DNA from: Patescibacteria group bacterium UBA6102
Lineage (GTDB): Bacteria > Patescibacteriota > Minisyncoccia > Minisyncoccales > UBA5738
Reading direction: 5' to 3'
DNA length: 6,688 nt
Assembly: GCA_002423555.1 (NCBI GenBank)
Contig: DIWQ01000011.1
Location: forward strand, 1 to 6,688
In this document: in pieces, positions 1 through 5,032 of the stretch
How the letters are laid out: every line of letters starts with the position of its first letter
Numbering within the stretch: the first letter of the stretch is position 1
Translations under genes and position numbers: made by a program
Notes under the pieces: model-generated
What the model was told of the DNA's origin: nothing
The model's database searches: none
Seen by the model: the letters and a program-made list of their open reading frames with translations, nothing else

Positions 1-277
1 TATAGAATAATTTGGCGGCGGCCAGTTCCTTTTTGCCCTTTTCGGTGATTTCATAGATGCGCCGGCGATCTGCCGTTTTGCTTCTTACGAATCCGTCGGC
101 TTGCAGGCGGTAAAACACCCGGTAGGGAGTGATTTTTCCCGGCCGGAAGCCGAATTTCTTTTCAATCAGCGCCGGAATCTCCCAGCCGTAGCGCGGAGTT
201 TTTTCTAAAAGCGCCAGGATATAAAGCCAAAGATTTTCTTTGGTATTTGATTTTTCCAGACGTTGGACGGGGAGCAT
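1..277 (-). CDS. PadR-family transcriptional regulator, C-terminus cut by window edge
   Basis: Reading the minus strand from the ATG at 277-275 gives 92 codons open to the window edge, with no stop. The protein begins MLPVQRLEKSNTKENLWLYI. Its features match the PadR winged-helix family: helix LYILALLEKTPRYGWEIPAL (about residues 18-37), a recognition-helix region with PGKITPYRVFYRLQADGFV (about 46-64), and the wing RRRIYEITEKGKKEL (about 71-85), resembling the family's R.YY.LT..G signature. PadR proteins are usually dimeric repressors that sense small ligands. Here most of the DNA-binding domain is present and the C-terminal dimerisation part is probably missing. It is divergent from the inositol-phosphate synthase gene, so that gene or itself is the natural target. 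Mycobacterium tuberculosis also has a PadR-like gene (Rv0047c) beside ino1 (Rv0046c). There is no clear Shine-Dalgarno; the leader is AT-rich. Confidence 0.85.
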   Translation of the reverse strand, partial: MLPVQRLEKSNTKENLWLYILALLEKTPRYGWEIPALIEKKFGFRPGKITPYRVFYRLQADGFVRSKTADRRRIYEITEKGKKELAAAKLFY

Positions 278-280
278 AGA

Positions 281-320
281 AATAATTAAAAATTAAAAAT
301 GAAAAAGTAAAAAATTAAAG
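281..320. repeat. AT-rich heptamer-like low-complexity tract
   Basis: This stretch is built of short A/T words, including two adjacent AATTAAA heptamers (284-290, 291-297) followed by AATGAAAAA and AAAATTAAAG. It forms the leader of the PadR gene. The same kind of filler, on either strand, occurs at 1639-1693 and 6522-6620. I see no conserved protein or RNA signal in it. It probably represents AT-rich promoter/leader DNA expanded by slippage. Confidence 0.5.
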
Positions 321-363
321 CCGAAAGTTGGTTGATCTCCAGCGGATAATCGCTTGCTGGTAA

Positions 364-398
364 GGGACTAACCCTCGCATTAACGAGGGATAGACCCC
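364..398. repeat. Dispersed palindromic repeat, copy 1 (short subtype)
   Basis: Arms GGGACTAACCCTCG (364-377) and CGAGGGATAGACCC (384-397) pair across the loop CATTAA. Mismatches are A367/A394 and the family's conserved A371/A390. The right flank CCCTTTAATTTTAGAT (396-411) recurs exactly, inverted, beside copy 3 (4955-4970). Just upstream, 339-360 can form another small hairpin (AGCG-gataat-CGCT). That hairpin carries GGATAATCGC, which also occurs inverted inside copy 4. This copy lies in the divergent PadR/ino1 region, so it is not simply a gene-end terminator. Confidence 0.8.
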
Positions 399-435
399 TT
401 TAATTTTAGATGCAGTGAGCGGTTTTTTATGGAAT

Positions 436-463
436 TTGACATTGTATTTTACGATGGTAAAAT
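436..463 (+). promoter_or_regulatory. Sigma70-type promoter of ino1
   Basis: There is a perfect -35 TTGACA at 436-441, a 16-bp spacer and a -10 TAAAAT at 458-463 (5 of 6 consensus bases). Transcription would start near 470, leaving a leader of about 40 nt before the ATG at 513. It is the best promoter match I can see in the window and points at ino1 and the downstream phosphatidyltransferase. Confidence 0.7.
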
Positions 464-464
464 A
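445..464. promoter_or_regulatory. Palindromic operator candidate overlapping the ino1 -10
   Basis: TATTTTAC (445-452) and GTAAAATA (457-464) form a perfect 8-bp inverted repeat around GATG. It covers most of the promoter spacer and the whole -10 element, the geometry expected of a repressor site. A further half-site-like CGTAAAA lies at 474-480. The adjacent divergent PadR-type gene is the obvious candidate binder, but the motif is not the classical PadR ATGT-N8-ACAT pattern, so that link is inference. An AT-rich -10 region can be palindromic by chance. Confidence 0.5.
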
Positions 465-492
465 GTTCTATAACGTAAAACAAAGTTTTCTA

Positions 493-508
493 TTGTTAAT
501 AATAACAA
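493..508 (+). other. Small inverted repeat in the ino1 leader
   Basis: TTGTTA (493-498) and TAACAA (503-508) form a perfect 6-bp inverted repeat around ATAA, ending four bases before the ino1 ATG at 513. It occupies the place where a Shine-Dalgarno would sit, and none is visible. The stem is weak in RNA. It may be an additional protein-binding half-site pair or simply a chance feature of AT-rich leader DNA. Confidence 0.3.
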
Positions 509-512
509 AAAT

Positions 513-1637
513 ATGCAAGAAAACAAAAACGCGGAGAGGAAGAATATCCGGTTGGCGGTGGCCGGCGTGGGGAACTGCTGTTCCAGCCTGGTGCAGGGGA
601 TAACCTATTACAAATACATCGGCAAGGATGACGAGCCGGTGCCGGGGCTGATGCACAACGTGATCGGCGATTACGCGCCGCGCGACATTCAGATCGCGGC
701 GGCGTTTGACATTGACCGGCGCAAAGTGGGCAAGGATGTTTCCGCGGCTATTTTTGAAAAACCCAACTGCACCAAAATTTTTTGCAAAGACATCCCTGAA
801 ACCGGGGTAAAGGTCCAGATGGGGCCGGTGTTGGACGGGGTGGCCGACCATATGCGGGATTATCCCGAAGAACAATCGTTTATTGTTGCGGATGAAAAAC
901 CGGTTAATGTCGCCGAAGAACTGAAAAAAGCCAAGGCTGACGTTTTGGTGAGTTATATGCCGGTGGGATCGCAAAAGGCCGCGGAATATTACGCGCAAGC
1001 CGCGCTGGATGCCGACTGCGGGTTTGTGAATTGTATGCCGATATTTATCGTTTCCGATGAAAAGTGGGCGGCCAAATTCAAAGAAAAAAACATTCCCTGC
1101 GTCGGCGACGACATCAAATCGCAAATCGGCGCCACGATCGTGCACCGCACTTTGACCAAACTGTTTGCCAACCGCGGCGTAATCGTTGACCGCTCCTATC
1201 AGCTTAATTTCGGCGGCAATACCGACTTTTTGAATATGTTGTCGCGCGACCGCCTGAAATCAAAAAAAATCTCCAAAACCGAAAGCGTGGAATCGCAATT
1301 GAACAAAAGATTAAGTTATGACAATCTGCACATCGGGCCGTCGGATTGGGTGCCGTTTTTAAAGGACAATAAGATTTGTTTCATCAGAATGGAAGGCCGA
1401 AAATTCGGCGACATTCCGGTGGAAATTGAGTTGCGCCTGTCGGTGGAGGATTCGCCCAATTCCGCCGGTGTGGTGATTGACGCTCTCCGGATGGTCAAAT
1501 TAGCCAAAGATCGGGGAATCGGCGGCCCGCTCACCAGTCCGTCGTCTTATTTTATGAAACATCCGCCGATGCAGTTTGACGACTCTCAAGCCTATGAAAT
1601 GGTGGAAGAGTTCATCGCCGGCAAGCGCGACCGCTGA
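513..1637 (+). CDS. ino1: Inositol-3-phosphate synthase (myo-inositol-1-phosphate synthase)
   Basis: This predicted cytosolic NAD-dependent enzyme converts glucose-6-phosphate to 1D-myo-inositol 3-phosphate, the committed step of inositol synthesis. At 374 residues it matches the compact actinobacterial/archaeal class rather than the longer eukaryotic one. Visible signatures are the Rossmann glycine motif GVGNCCSSLVQG (18-29), AFDID (64-68) where the NAD ribose is usually bound, GDDIKSQIGAT (198-208), LNFGGNTDFLNM (231-242), lysine-rich SKKISKT (250-256) carrying family catalytic lysines, GPSDWVPF (275-282), EGRKFGDIP (294-302), DSPNSAGV (313-320) and GIGGP (335-339). The sequence strongly recalls the mycobacterial enzyme and looks complete. 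The ATG at 513 follows a leader without Shine-Dalgarno; the stop is TGA. A phosphatidyltransferase gene follows after 115 bp, consistent with use of the product in lipid synthesis. Confidence 0.95.
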   Translation: MQENKNAERKNIRLAVAGVGNCCSSLVQGITYYKYIGKDDEPVPGLMHNVIGDYAPRDIQIAAAFDIDRRKVGKDVSAAIFEKPNCTKIFCKDIPETGVKVQMGPVLDGVADHMRDYPEEQSFIVADEKPVNVAEELKKAKADVLVSYMPVGSQKAAEYYAQAALDADCGFVNCMPIFIVSDEKWAAKFKEKNIPCVGDDIKSQIGATIVHRTLTKLFANRGVIVDRSYQLNFGGNTDFLNMLSRDRLKSKKISKTESVESQLNKRLSYDNLHIGPSDWVPFLKDNKICFIRMEGRKFGDIPVEIELRLSVEDSPNSAGVVIDALRMVKLAKDRGIGGPLTSPSSYFMKHPPMQFDDSQAYEMVEEFIAGKRDR

Positions 1638-1643
1638 TTAAAA

Positions 1644-1664
1644 AATTTTCAATTTTCAATTTTC
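1644..1664. repeat. Three tandem AATTTTC heptamers
   Basis: AATTTTC occurs three times without change at 1644-1650, 1651-1657 and 1658-1664, directly after the ino1 stop. The tract then degenerates into GTTTCCAATAAATTATTAAA. It belongs with the other AT-rich heptamer-like intergenic tracts at 281-320 and 6522-6620. Confidence 0.7.
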
Positions 1665-1684
1665 AGTTTCCAATAAATTATTAA

Positions 1685-1726
1685 ATTTCCAATTTAAAAA
1701 TGGACGCGCGATGTCCCATTGGAAAT
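1685..1726 (+). promoter_or_regulatory. Stem-loop in the ino1-phosphatidyltransferase gap
   Basis: ATTTCCAAT (1685-1693) pairs perfectly with ATTGGAAAT (1718-1726). Inside, GGAC (1702-1705) pairs with GTCC (1713-1716). The hairpin ends 13 bases before the GGAGG Shine-Dalgarno (1740-1744) of the next gene. A second copy of the left arm, TTTCCAAT at 1667-1674, could compete for the same right arm. No uridine tract follows, so it does not look like a plain terminator. A role in mRNA processing, stability or translation is inference. Confidence 0.45.
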
Positions 1727-1739
1727 CGTTTTGGATGCT

Positions 1740-1744
1740 GGAGG
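1740..1744 (+). promoter_or_regulatory. Shine-Dalgarno deciding a TTG start
   Basis: GGAGG at 1740-1744 is followed by eight bases and then TTG at 1753-1755. It is the only strong Shine-Dalgarno at a gene start in this window and supports the non-ATG start of the phosphatidyltransferase. Confidence 0.65.
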
Positions 1745-1752
1745 TTTGAGAA

Positions 1753-2361
1753 TTGAGATTATCTGTTGTGTTGGATTTACATCGAAACTGGTTTGGAGGC
1801 ATTGAAAACAAAACCGCGAATGTTTTCGCGGCTTTGCCGTTCACCCCCAATCAATATACTTCGCTTTCAATTGCGTCCGCGTTGGCAATGCTTTATCTGA
1901 TTATTGCTGGCCATTATGTTGCCGCCCTGGCACTGTTTGTCGCGGCCGCCGGTTTGGATTTTGTTGACGGCGCGGTGGCGCGCAAAAGGGGCCTGGCCAC
2001 GAAGCGGGGAGCCTATTGGGACACGATTGCCGACCGCTATGTGGAAGCAATTTTGCTTTTCGGATTGTTGTTTTGCCAATTGCCCGATTTTTATCTGCCA
2101 GTCGCCGCATGGATATTTCTGGCGCTCTTCGGTTCAACGATGACCACCTACGCCAAAGCCGCCGCCAAGGAAAAGGGATTGTGCGATGCCGAATTGAAAG
2201 GGGGATTGATGTCGCGCGGCGAAAGATTGGCCGCTTATTTTCTGATCTTGGCGGCAATGATTTGGGGCAATTATTATTTGGCCGCCGTTATCATCGCGGT
2301 ATCGGCCATGCTGGCCAACATCACCGCCGGACAAAGAATCTCGGCGGCCCTTCGCCGTTAG
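1753..2361 (+). CDS. CDP-alcohol phosphatidyltransferase, probable phosphatidylinositol-phosphate synthase
   Basis: This is an integral membrane enzyme that transfers a phosphoalcohol onto a CDP-activated lipid. The full family signature is present: D69-x2-D72-G73-x2-A76-R77-x8-G86-x3-D90-x3-D94, the metal and CDP-binding site. It is preceded by TPNQYT (31-36), typical just before the first helix. Hydrophobic segments lie at about 37-70, 96-130, 159-172 and 174-190; MSRGERL (153-159) matches the conserved region ahead of the late helices. The alcohol cannot be read from the motif. The preceding inositol-phosphate synthase gene suggests inositol phosphate, as in actinobacterial PIP synthase and archaeal archaetidylinositol-phosphate synthase; phosphatidylglycerophosphate synthase is the alternative. 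The start is TTG at 1753, chosen because GGAGG (1740-1744) lies 8 bases upstream and an in-frame TGA at 1747 blocks longer forms. At 202 residues it has normal length. Confidence 0.88.
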   Translation: MRLSVVLDLHRNWFGGIENKTANVFAALPFTPNQYTSLSIASALAMLYLIIAGHYVAALALFVAAAGLDFVDGAVARKRGLATKRGAYWDTIADRYVEAILLFGLLFCQLPDFYLPVAAWIFLALFGSTMTTYAKAAAKEKGLCDAELKGGLMSRGERLAAYFLILAAMIWGNYYLAAVIIAVSAMLANITAGQRISAALRR

Positions 2362-2404
2362 TCAGCTTTCACACTCTGAATTACGAAATAAATATTTTTA
2401 GGAG

Positions 2405-2429
2405 CGTAGCGGCATCAAATACCGCTACG
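2405..2429. repeat. Perfect 8-bp hairpin after the phosphatidyltransferase
   Basis: CGTAGCGG (2405-2412) and CCGCTACG (2422-2429) are perfect inverted repeats around a 9-nt loop. No T tract follows directly, and a full bidirectional terminator begins 8 bases later. It could pause or protect the 3' end of the upstream mRNA, or be a remnant of a different palindromic repeat. Confidence 0.6.
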
Positions 2430-2436
2430 AATAAAT

Positions 2437-2481
2437 GATTTCAAAAAAAAAGAACCCCGCAGGGTTCTTTTTTTTGAAATC
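2437..2481. terminator. Bidirectional intrinsic terminator between convergent genes
   Basis: The stem AGAACCC (2451-2457) pairs with GGGTTCT (2462-2468). It is flanked by a 9-base A run (2443-2451) on the left and an 8-base T run (2468-2475) on the right, and closed outside by GATTTC/GAAATC. Each strand therefore has a GC-rich stem followed by a U tract. It sits between the plus-strand phosphatidyltransferase (stop at 2361) and the minus-strand secreted protein gene (stop at 2500) and should serve both. Confidence 0.92.
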
Positions 2482-2499
2482 AACTACGAAGCAAAGCCA

Positions 2500-4113
2500 T
2501 TATTGTTCCACGCAATAGAGCGCTCTTTTTACTGTATCGCAGACTGCGGGGCAACTACTAGGTTGACCGACTTCCCCGGGGTTCCAATGGCCAGAGTATG
2601 TTCCGGCCCAATTTTGATTTTTGCTGGTGCTTTGGCCGTAGTAACATCCGTCCCAGTAATAATGGCAAGTATTGGATGCAAAGCAAGTATTGGCAGTGTT
2701 ATAGGAGCCGCTACCGGTGGGCTGAAAATTAGTGAATACTTGCACATTGGTTGGTTGTCCGAGTTCGTTAAATTCTATCGGATTTTGCAAATAATTGCCG
2801 CTGGCATCAGCCGAGAACATATCGCTGGGATCGGTTGCTACCAAATGCCATTCGCAATTGGTGGTTGTGCCGATTTTTTCTCCGTTCCACAATGCCGCTG
2901 ATGGCAGAATATCGTGAGGTCGGCGCGCAATATTTATTAGGTTGCAATTACTTGTTCCTTGGCTACAGGCAGTCTCATACATCAGCGCTTTGTATGTCCC
3001 GGTGAGTCCGGCCGCCGCCGCGCGCGCTTGGCAGGCGTTATCGGCATTAACCATTGTTGACTGGAGATTCGGGGTATGTACAAGATAATCATCATAAGTC
3101 ACGCTGGTCACGAATATTTTTTTGTTGCCGGCGGGTAACGTGGCGGTGCATCCTCCCACGGGTATAAATGGACCGCCACCACCCATACATTCTTCCCAAG
3201 TGGAACAACACACACCCCCCAAACAGAGTTTTGTGCCAACACTCACATTGCCGCTTGTGTTATTGATATAGAGCGGCCGCAATGAGTTCCAAGCGCCATA
3301 CTGGTCGCCGGAATTGGTCAACAAAAAGTAAGTGTTGACGCCATCATTACGAAGCATCGCGCCGTAATTTCCCGCAACCATGCGCAACTGGGCCAATCCG
3401 CTTCCCATGGTGGATTGAAGTTCGCCGCGGGCGATGGCGTTGCCGTTTATATCAAGTTTCGCGCCCGGCGTGGTTGTCCCGATGCCGACATTGCCGTTAT
3501 TTAAGATTGTTAACAAATGTGAGCTTCCGCCAAAATTAATAAAATTGAAAGCAGCAATATTCCCCGCGACTTTTGGTGTGAACAGCATACCCCAATTGGA
3601 ATCACTATAAATTGAGCCATTAGTAAGGGTGCCATTACCATTGATTAGTAACGAGTTGGCGCGCACATCGCCACGAACATCCAATTTTACGGAGGGTTCC
3701 GTTGTCCCGATGCCGATGTTGTTGTTGCGGCCGGAAATAACACCGCCGTTACTGCCGAGCTTTATGCTGGCGATCGTGTTATCTCCCTGGCTGTAAATTC
3801 CCAACGTGTGGGCGATATCAATGTCGGTTAAAAAAGCGTCGTCGCCGATTCTCAAAAATTGTGCGCCGGCGGCGGTGCCGTTATCCGCGATATCAAGCTT
3901 TGCTCCGGGGCTGGCGGTACCGATGCCCAGATTGCCCAATTTTCCTTGCGGGGCGTCGCCGACGTTTATTGGTGCTTTGGCGTTGCCGCCGGGCGGAGTT
4001 TGCTCGGGCGGGTTCCAGGCCATAATTGACAGGCACATCATCACCGAGATTATTACCACGCTTAATGTGAGCGGGATAATTTTGGAAACGCTTTGAACTT
4101 TGAATTTTTTCAT
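2500..4113 (-). CDS. Secreted repeat protein with DUF1554-like cysteine-rich C-terminal domain
   Basis: This 537-residue protein is probably exported. After MKKFKVQSVSK, a hydrophobic segment (about 12-32) acts as signal peptide or anchor, followed by AWNPPEQTPPGGN (32-44). Three modules then repeat GIGT..P..KLD(I/V) at 62-75, 133-146 and 209-222, with a decayed fourth at 290-302. In tail-fibre and adhesin-like proteins such modules build fibrous shafts, but no S74 endosialidase chaperone domain is seen. A glycine linker (310-314) leads to a C-terminal region (about 331-535) containing IFVTSVTY (333-340) and NACQARAAAAGLTGTYKALM (359-378), resembling DUF1554, a lectin-like domain known from Leptospira. 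Cysteines cluster after residue 297 (about 17), suggesting disulfides outside the cell. The ligand is unknown. No Shine-Dalgarno is visible. A cell-surface adhesin or fibre is the likely role, by inference. Confidence 0.82.
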   Translation of the reverse strand: MKKFKVQSVSKIIPLTLSVVIISVMMCLSIMAWNPPEQTPPGGNAKAPINVGDAPQGKLGNLGIGTASPGAKLDIADNGTAAGAQFLRIGDDAFLTDIDIAHTLGIYSQGDNTIASIKLGSNGGVISGRNNNIGIGTTEPSVKLDVRGDVRANSLLINGNGTLTNGSIYSDSNWGMLFTPKVAGNIAAFNFINFGGSSHLLTILNNGNVGIGTTTPGAKLDINGNAIARGELQSTMGSGLAQLRMVAGNYGAMLRNDGVNTYFLLTNSGDQYGAWNSLRPLYINNTSGNVSVGTKLCLGGVCCSTWEECMGGGGPFIPVGGCTATLPAGNKKIFVTSVTYDDYLVHTPNLQSTMVNADNACQARAAAAGLTGTYKALMYETACSQGTSNCNLINIARRPHDILPSAALWNGEKIGTTTNCEWHLVATDPSDMFSADASGNYLQNPIEFNELGQPTNVQVFTNFQPTGSGSYNTANTCFASNTCHYYWDGCYYGQSTSKNQNWAGTYSGHWNPGEVGQPSSCPAVCDTVKRALYCVEQ

Positions 4114-4170
4114 AAACGTTGTAATTATTGATTTGCTTCAAGTTTTGAACTACGAAGCGCCTTGTGTTTT

Positions 4171-4209
4171 GGGGTCTATCCCTCGCGTAATCGCGAGCGG
4201 TTAGACCCC
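4171..4209. repeat. Dispersed palindromic repeat, copy 2 (CGCG subtype)
   Basis: GGGGTCTA (4171-4178) pairs with TAGACCCC (4202-4209). T4179/T4201 is the conserved mismatch, CC pairs with GG beside a bulged C4198, and CTCGCG (4182-4187) pairs with CGCGAG (4192-4197) over the loop TAAT. Reverse-complemented, it matches the arms of copy 4, including the same bulge. It lies between the secreted-protein gene and the end of the 4279-4824 gene. It could stop transcripts coming from the latter, though the stem has no long T tract on the minus strand. Confidence 0.85.
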
Positions 4210-4278
4210 TCCAACAGCATTTGAATTTAACGGTTTTGTGATTTAAGGCTTGAAAAAAATCGCGGAAACTTTTTTTGA

Positions 4279-4824
4279 TTATTGTTGGCTTTGCGGCTGA
4301 TCTTCGGGCATTTCAAAAAAATTTATTTTTCTTGCCGTAAATTTGTTGTCATCGCCGATTTGTCCGGCGCTCTCAATGACCGCGAAATCACCGACTTTTA
4401 TTTCGGAAATTTCCGCCGGAACCGCATTTTGATCGGCGGCGTCTTTTTGCTTGTTCACCGATGTGTTTTCATTGACAAGCGCGACAAAATCATAGTCTTC
4501 TTTGTCCGGTGTCATTACGATGCCGATTGCGCCGTTTTCGACCTTGATTATTTCTCCGCTAACCATCACCGAATCATCGGGAACGATGACTTCTCCGGCG
4601 GGCTCCTCTCCGGCCTTGATTCCGCCCGCAATTCCTTGGGTGCCGGTGTTGCCGCCGTTAGCCGTTTCCGCCGGACTCAACAAAGCGGCGGCGGGGTTTG
4701 CTTGTTCCAAGCGGGAAATTCTTTCATTGATACGGGAAAGATAATCAACCAAGACCACTCCGGCGATGGCGACCGCCGCCAAGATGATTATTGAAACAAC
4801 ACCTTTTGAATTTTGGTAATTCAT
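4279..4824 (-). CDS. Membrane-anchored protein with DUF5666-like domain
   Basis: This protein has 181 residues with no assignable enzyme function. The layout is a short basic N-terminus, one hydrophobic segment (about 9-27, SIIILAAVAIAGVVLVDYL), a short coiled-coil candidate (29-41, RINERISRLEQ), and a flexible linker rich in A, G, E and P (42-84). A beta-rich domain follows (about 86-170) with VSGEIIKVENGAIGIVM, then ENTSVNK, then EIKVGDFAVIES and KFTARKINFF. This order (G.I..V....I.V, T.V, LKVGD.V.V, A..I) resembles DUF5666, a small beta-barrel found in exported proteins. It most likely sits outside the membrane on an N-terminal anchor. The downstream neighbour is the secreted repeat protein on the same strand, so both may be cell-envelope components, but nothing shows co-function. 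No Shine-Dalgarno is visible ahead of the ATG. Confidence 0.75.
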   Translation of the reverse strand: MNYQNSKGVVSIIILAAVAIAGVVLVDYLSRINERISRLEQANPAAALLSPAETANGGNTGTQGIAGGIKAGEEPAGEVIVPDDSVMVSGEIIKVENGAIGIVMTPDKEDYDFVALVNENTSVNKQKDAADQNAVPAEISEIKVGDFAVIESAGQIGDDNKFTARKINFFEMPEDQPQSQQ

Positions 4825-4835
4825 TTTTTTATATC

Positions 4836-4850
4836 GCCGCTTACTGCGGC
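4836..4850 (-). promoter_or_regulatory. GC hairpin just upstream of the 4824 start codon
   Basis: GCCGC (4836-4840) and GCGGC (4846-4850) are inverted around TTACT, in an otherwise AT-rich leader. On the mRNA the hairpin ends 11 bases before the ATG (4824-4822), in the region a ribosome would contact, so it could limit initiation. A regulatory role is inference. Confidence 0.4.
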
Positions 4851-4856
4851 ATTGTT

Positions 4857-4882
4857 AATTATTATGAGACCGCATAATAATT
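4857..4882. promoter_or_regulatory. Perfect 10-bp inverted repeat in the leader of the 4279-4824 gene
   Basis: AATTATTATG (4857-4866) and CATAATAATT (4873-4882) are exact inverted repeats around AGACCG. A TATAAT-like -10 for the minus strand lies just upstream at 4895-4900, so the palindrome would start a few bases after the transcription start. That position suits a repressor operator or a 5' mRNA hairpin. No regulator for it is visible here. Confidence 0.5.
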
Positions 4883-4894
4883 ATATTTCTTTTG

Positions 4895-4900
4895 ATTATA
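4895..4900 (-). promoter_or_regulatory. Candidate -10 (TATAAT) for the 4279-4824 gene
   Basis: The minus strand reads TATAAT at 4900-4895, about 70 bases before the ATG. No good -35 lies at 16-18 bp (best is TTAAAT at 18 bp). The better TTGAAA is only 10 bp away and cannot serve. The assignment rests on the -10 alone. Confidence 0.35.
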
Positions 4901-4958
4901 TTTTACAAACTTTCAAAAATTTAAGCAAATATGTTTGCGGCAACTCCTTTCCAGATCT

Positions 4959-5013
4959 AAAATTAAAGGGGGTCTAACCCTCGTTACTGCGAGGGATAGA
5001 CCCTTTTAATTTT
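4959..5013. repeat. Dispersed palindromic repeat, copy 3, with extended A/T arms
   Basis: The core 4970-5003 pairs GGGTCTA with TAGACCC and CCCTCG with CGAGGG, with the conserved A4977/A4996 mismatch and loop TTACTG. Outside the core, AAAATTAAA (4959-4967) faces TTTTAATTTT (5004-5013), so each strand has a GC stem followed by a T-rich run. This makes copy 3 the best of the four as a bidirectional terminator. It lies 3' of glutamine synthetase and 5' of the 4279-4824 gene. Its left flank is a 16-bp exact inverted match to the right flank of copy 1. Confidence 0.82.
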
Positions 5014-5032
5014 GTGCTTGCAATTCTTTGCC

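Noticed and set aside
278..420. A defined promoter for the PadR gene
   Set aside because: The minus-strand leader is AT-rich with many weak -10-like words but no -35/-10 pair at proper spacing that stands out.
468..1145. Long minus-strand open frame under ino1
   Set aside because: It is antisense to a strongly conserved enzyme, its composition looks like a shadow of the other strand, and no family is recognisable.
1635..1674. UGA recoded as glycine (as in some CPR lineages), extending ino1
   Set aside because: The protein already has full family length at TGA, the extension would only translate AT-rich heptamer filler, and no gene here has internal in-frame TGA codons.
4018..4113. Lipoprotein signal in the secreted protein (cysteine at residue 27)
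   Set aside because: The residues before the cysteine (SVMM) do not fit a lipobox, and the hydrophobic segment continues past it.
4253..4276. A7/T7 inverted tract after the 4279 stop as an intrinsic terminator
   Set aside because: The pairing is almost only A-T and the GC-rich centre (CGCG) cannot form a stable stem; copy 2 of the palindrome is a better transcript end.
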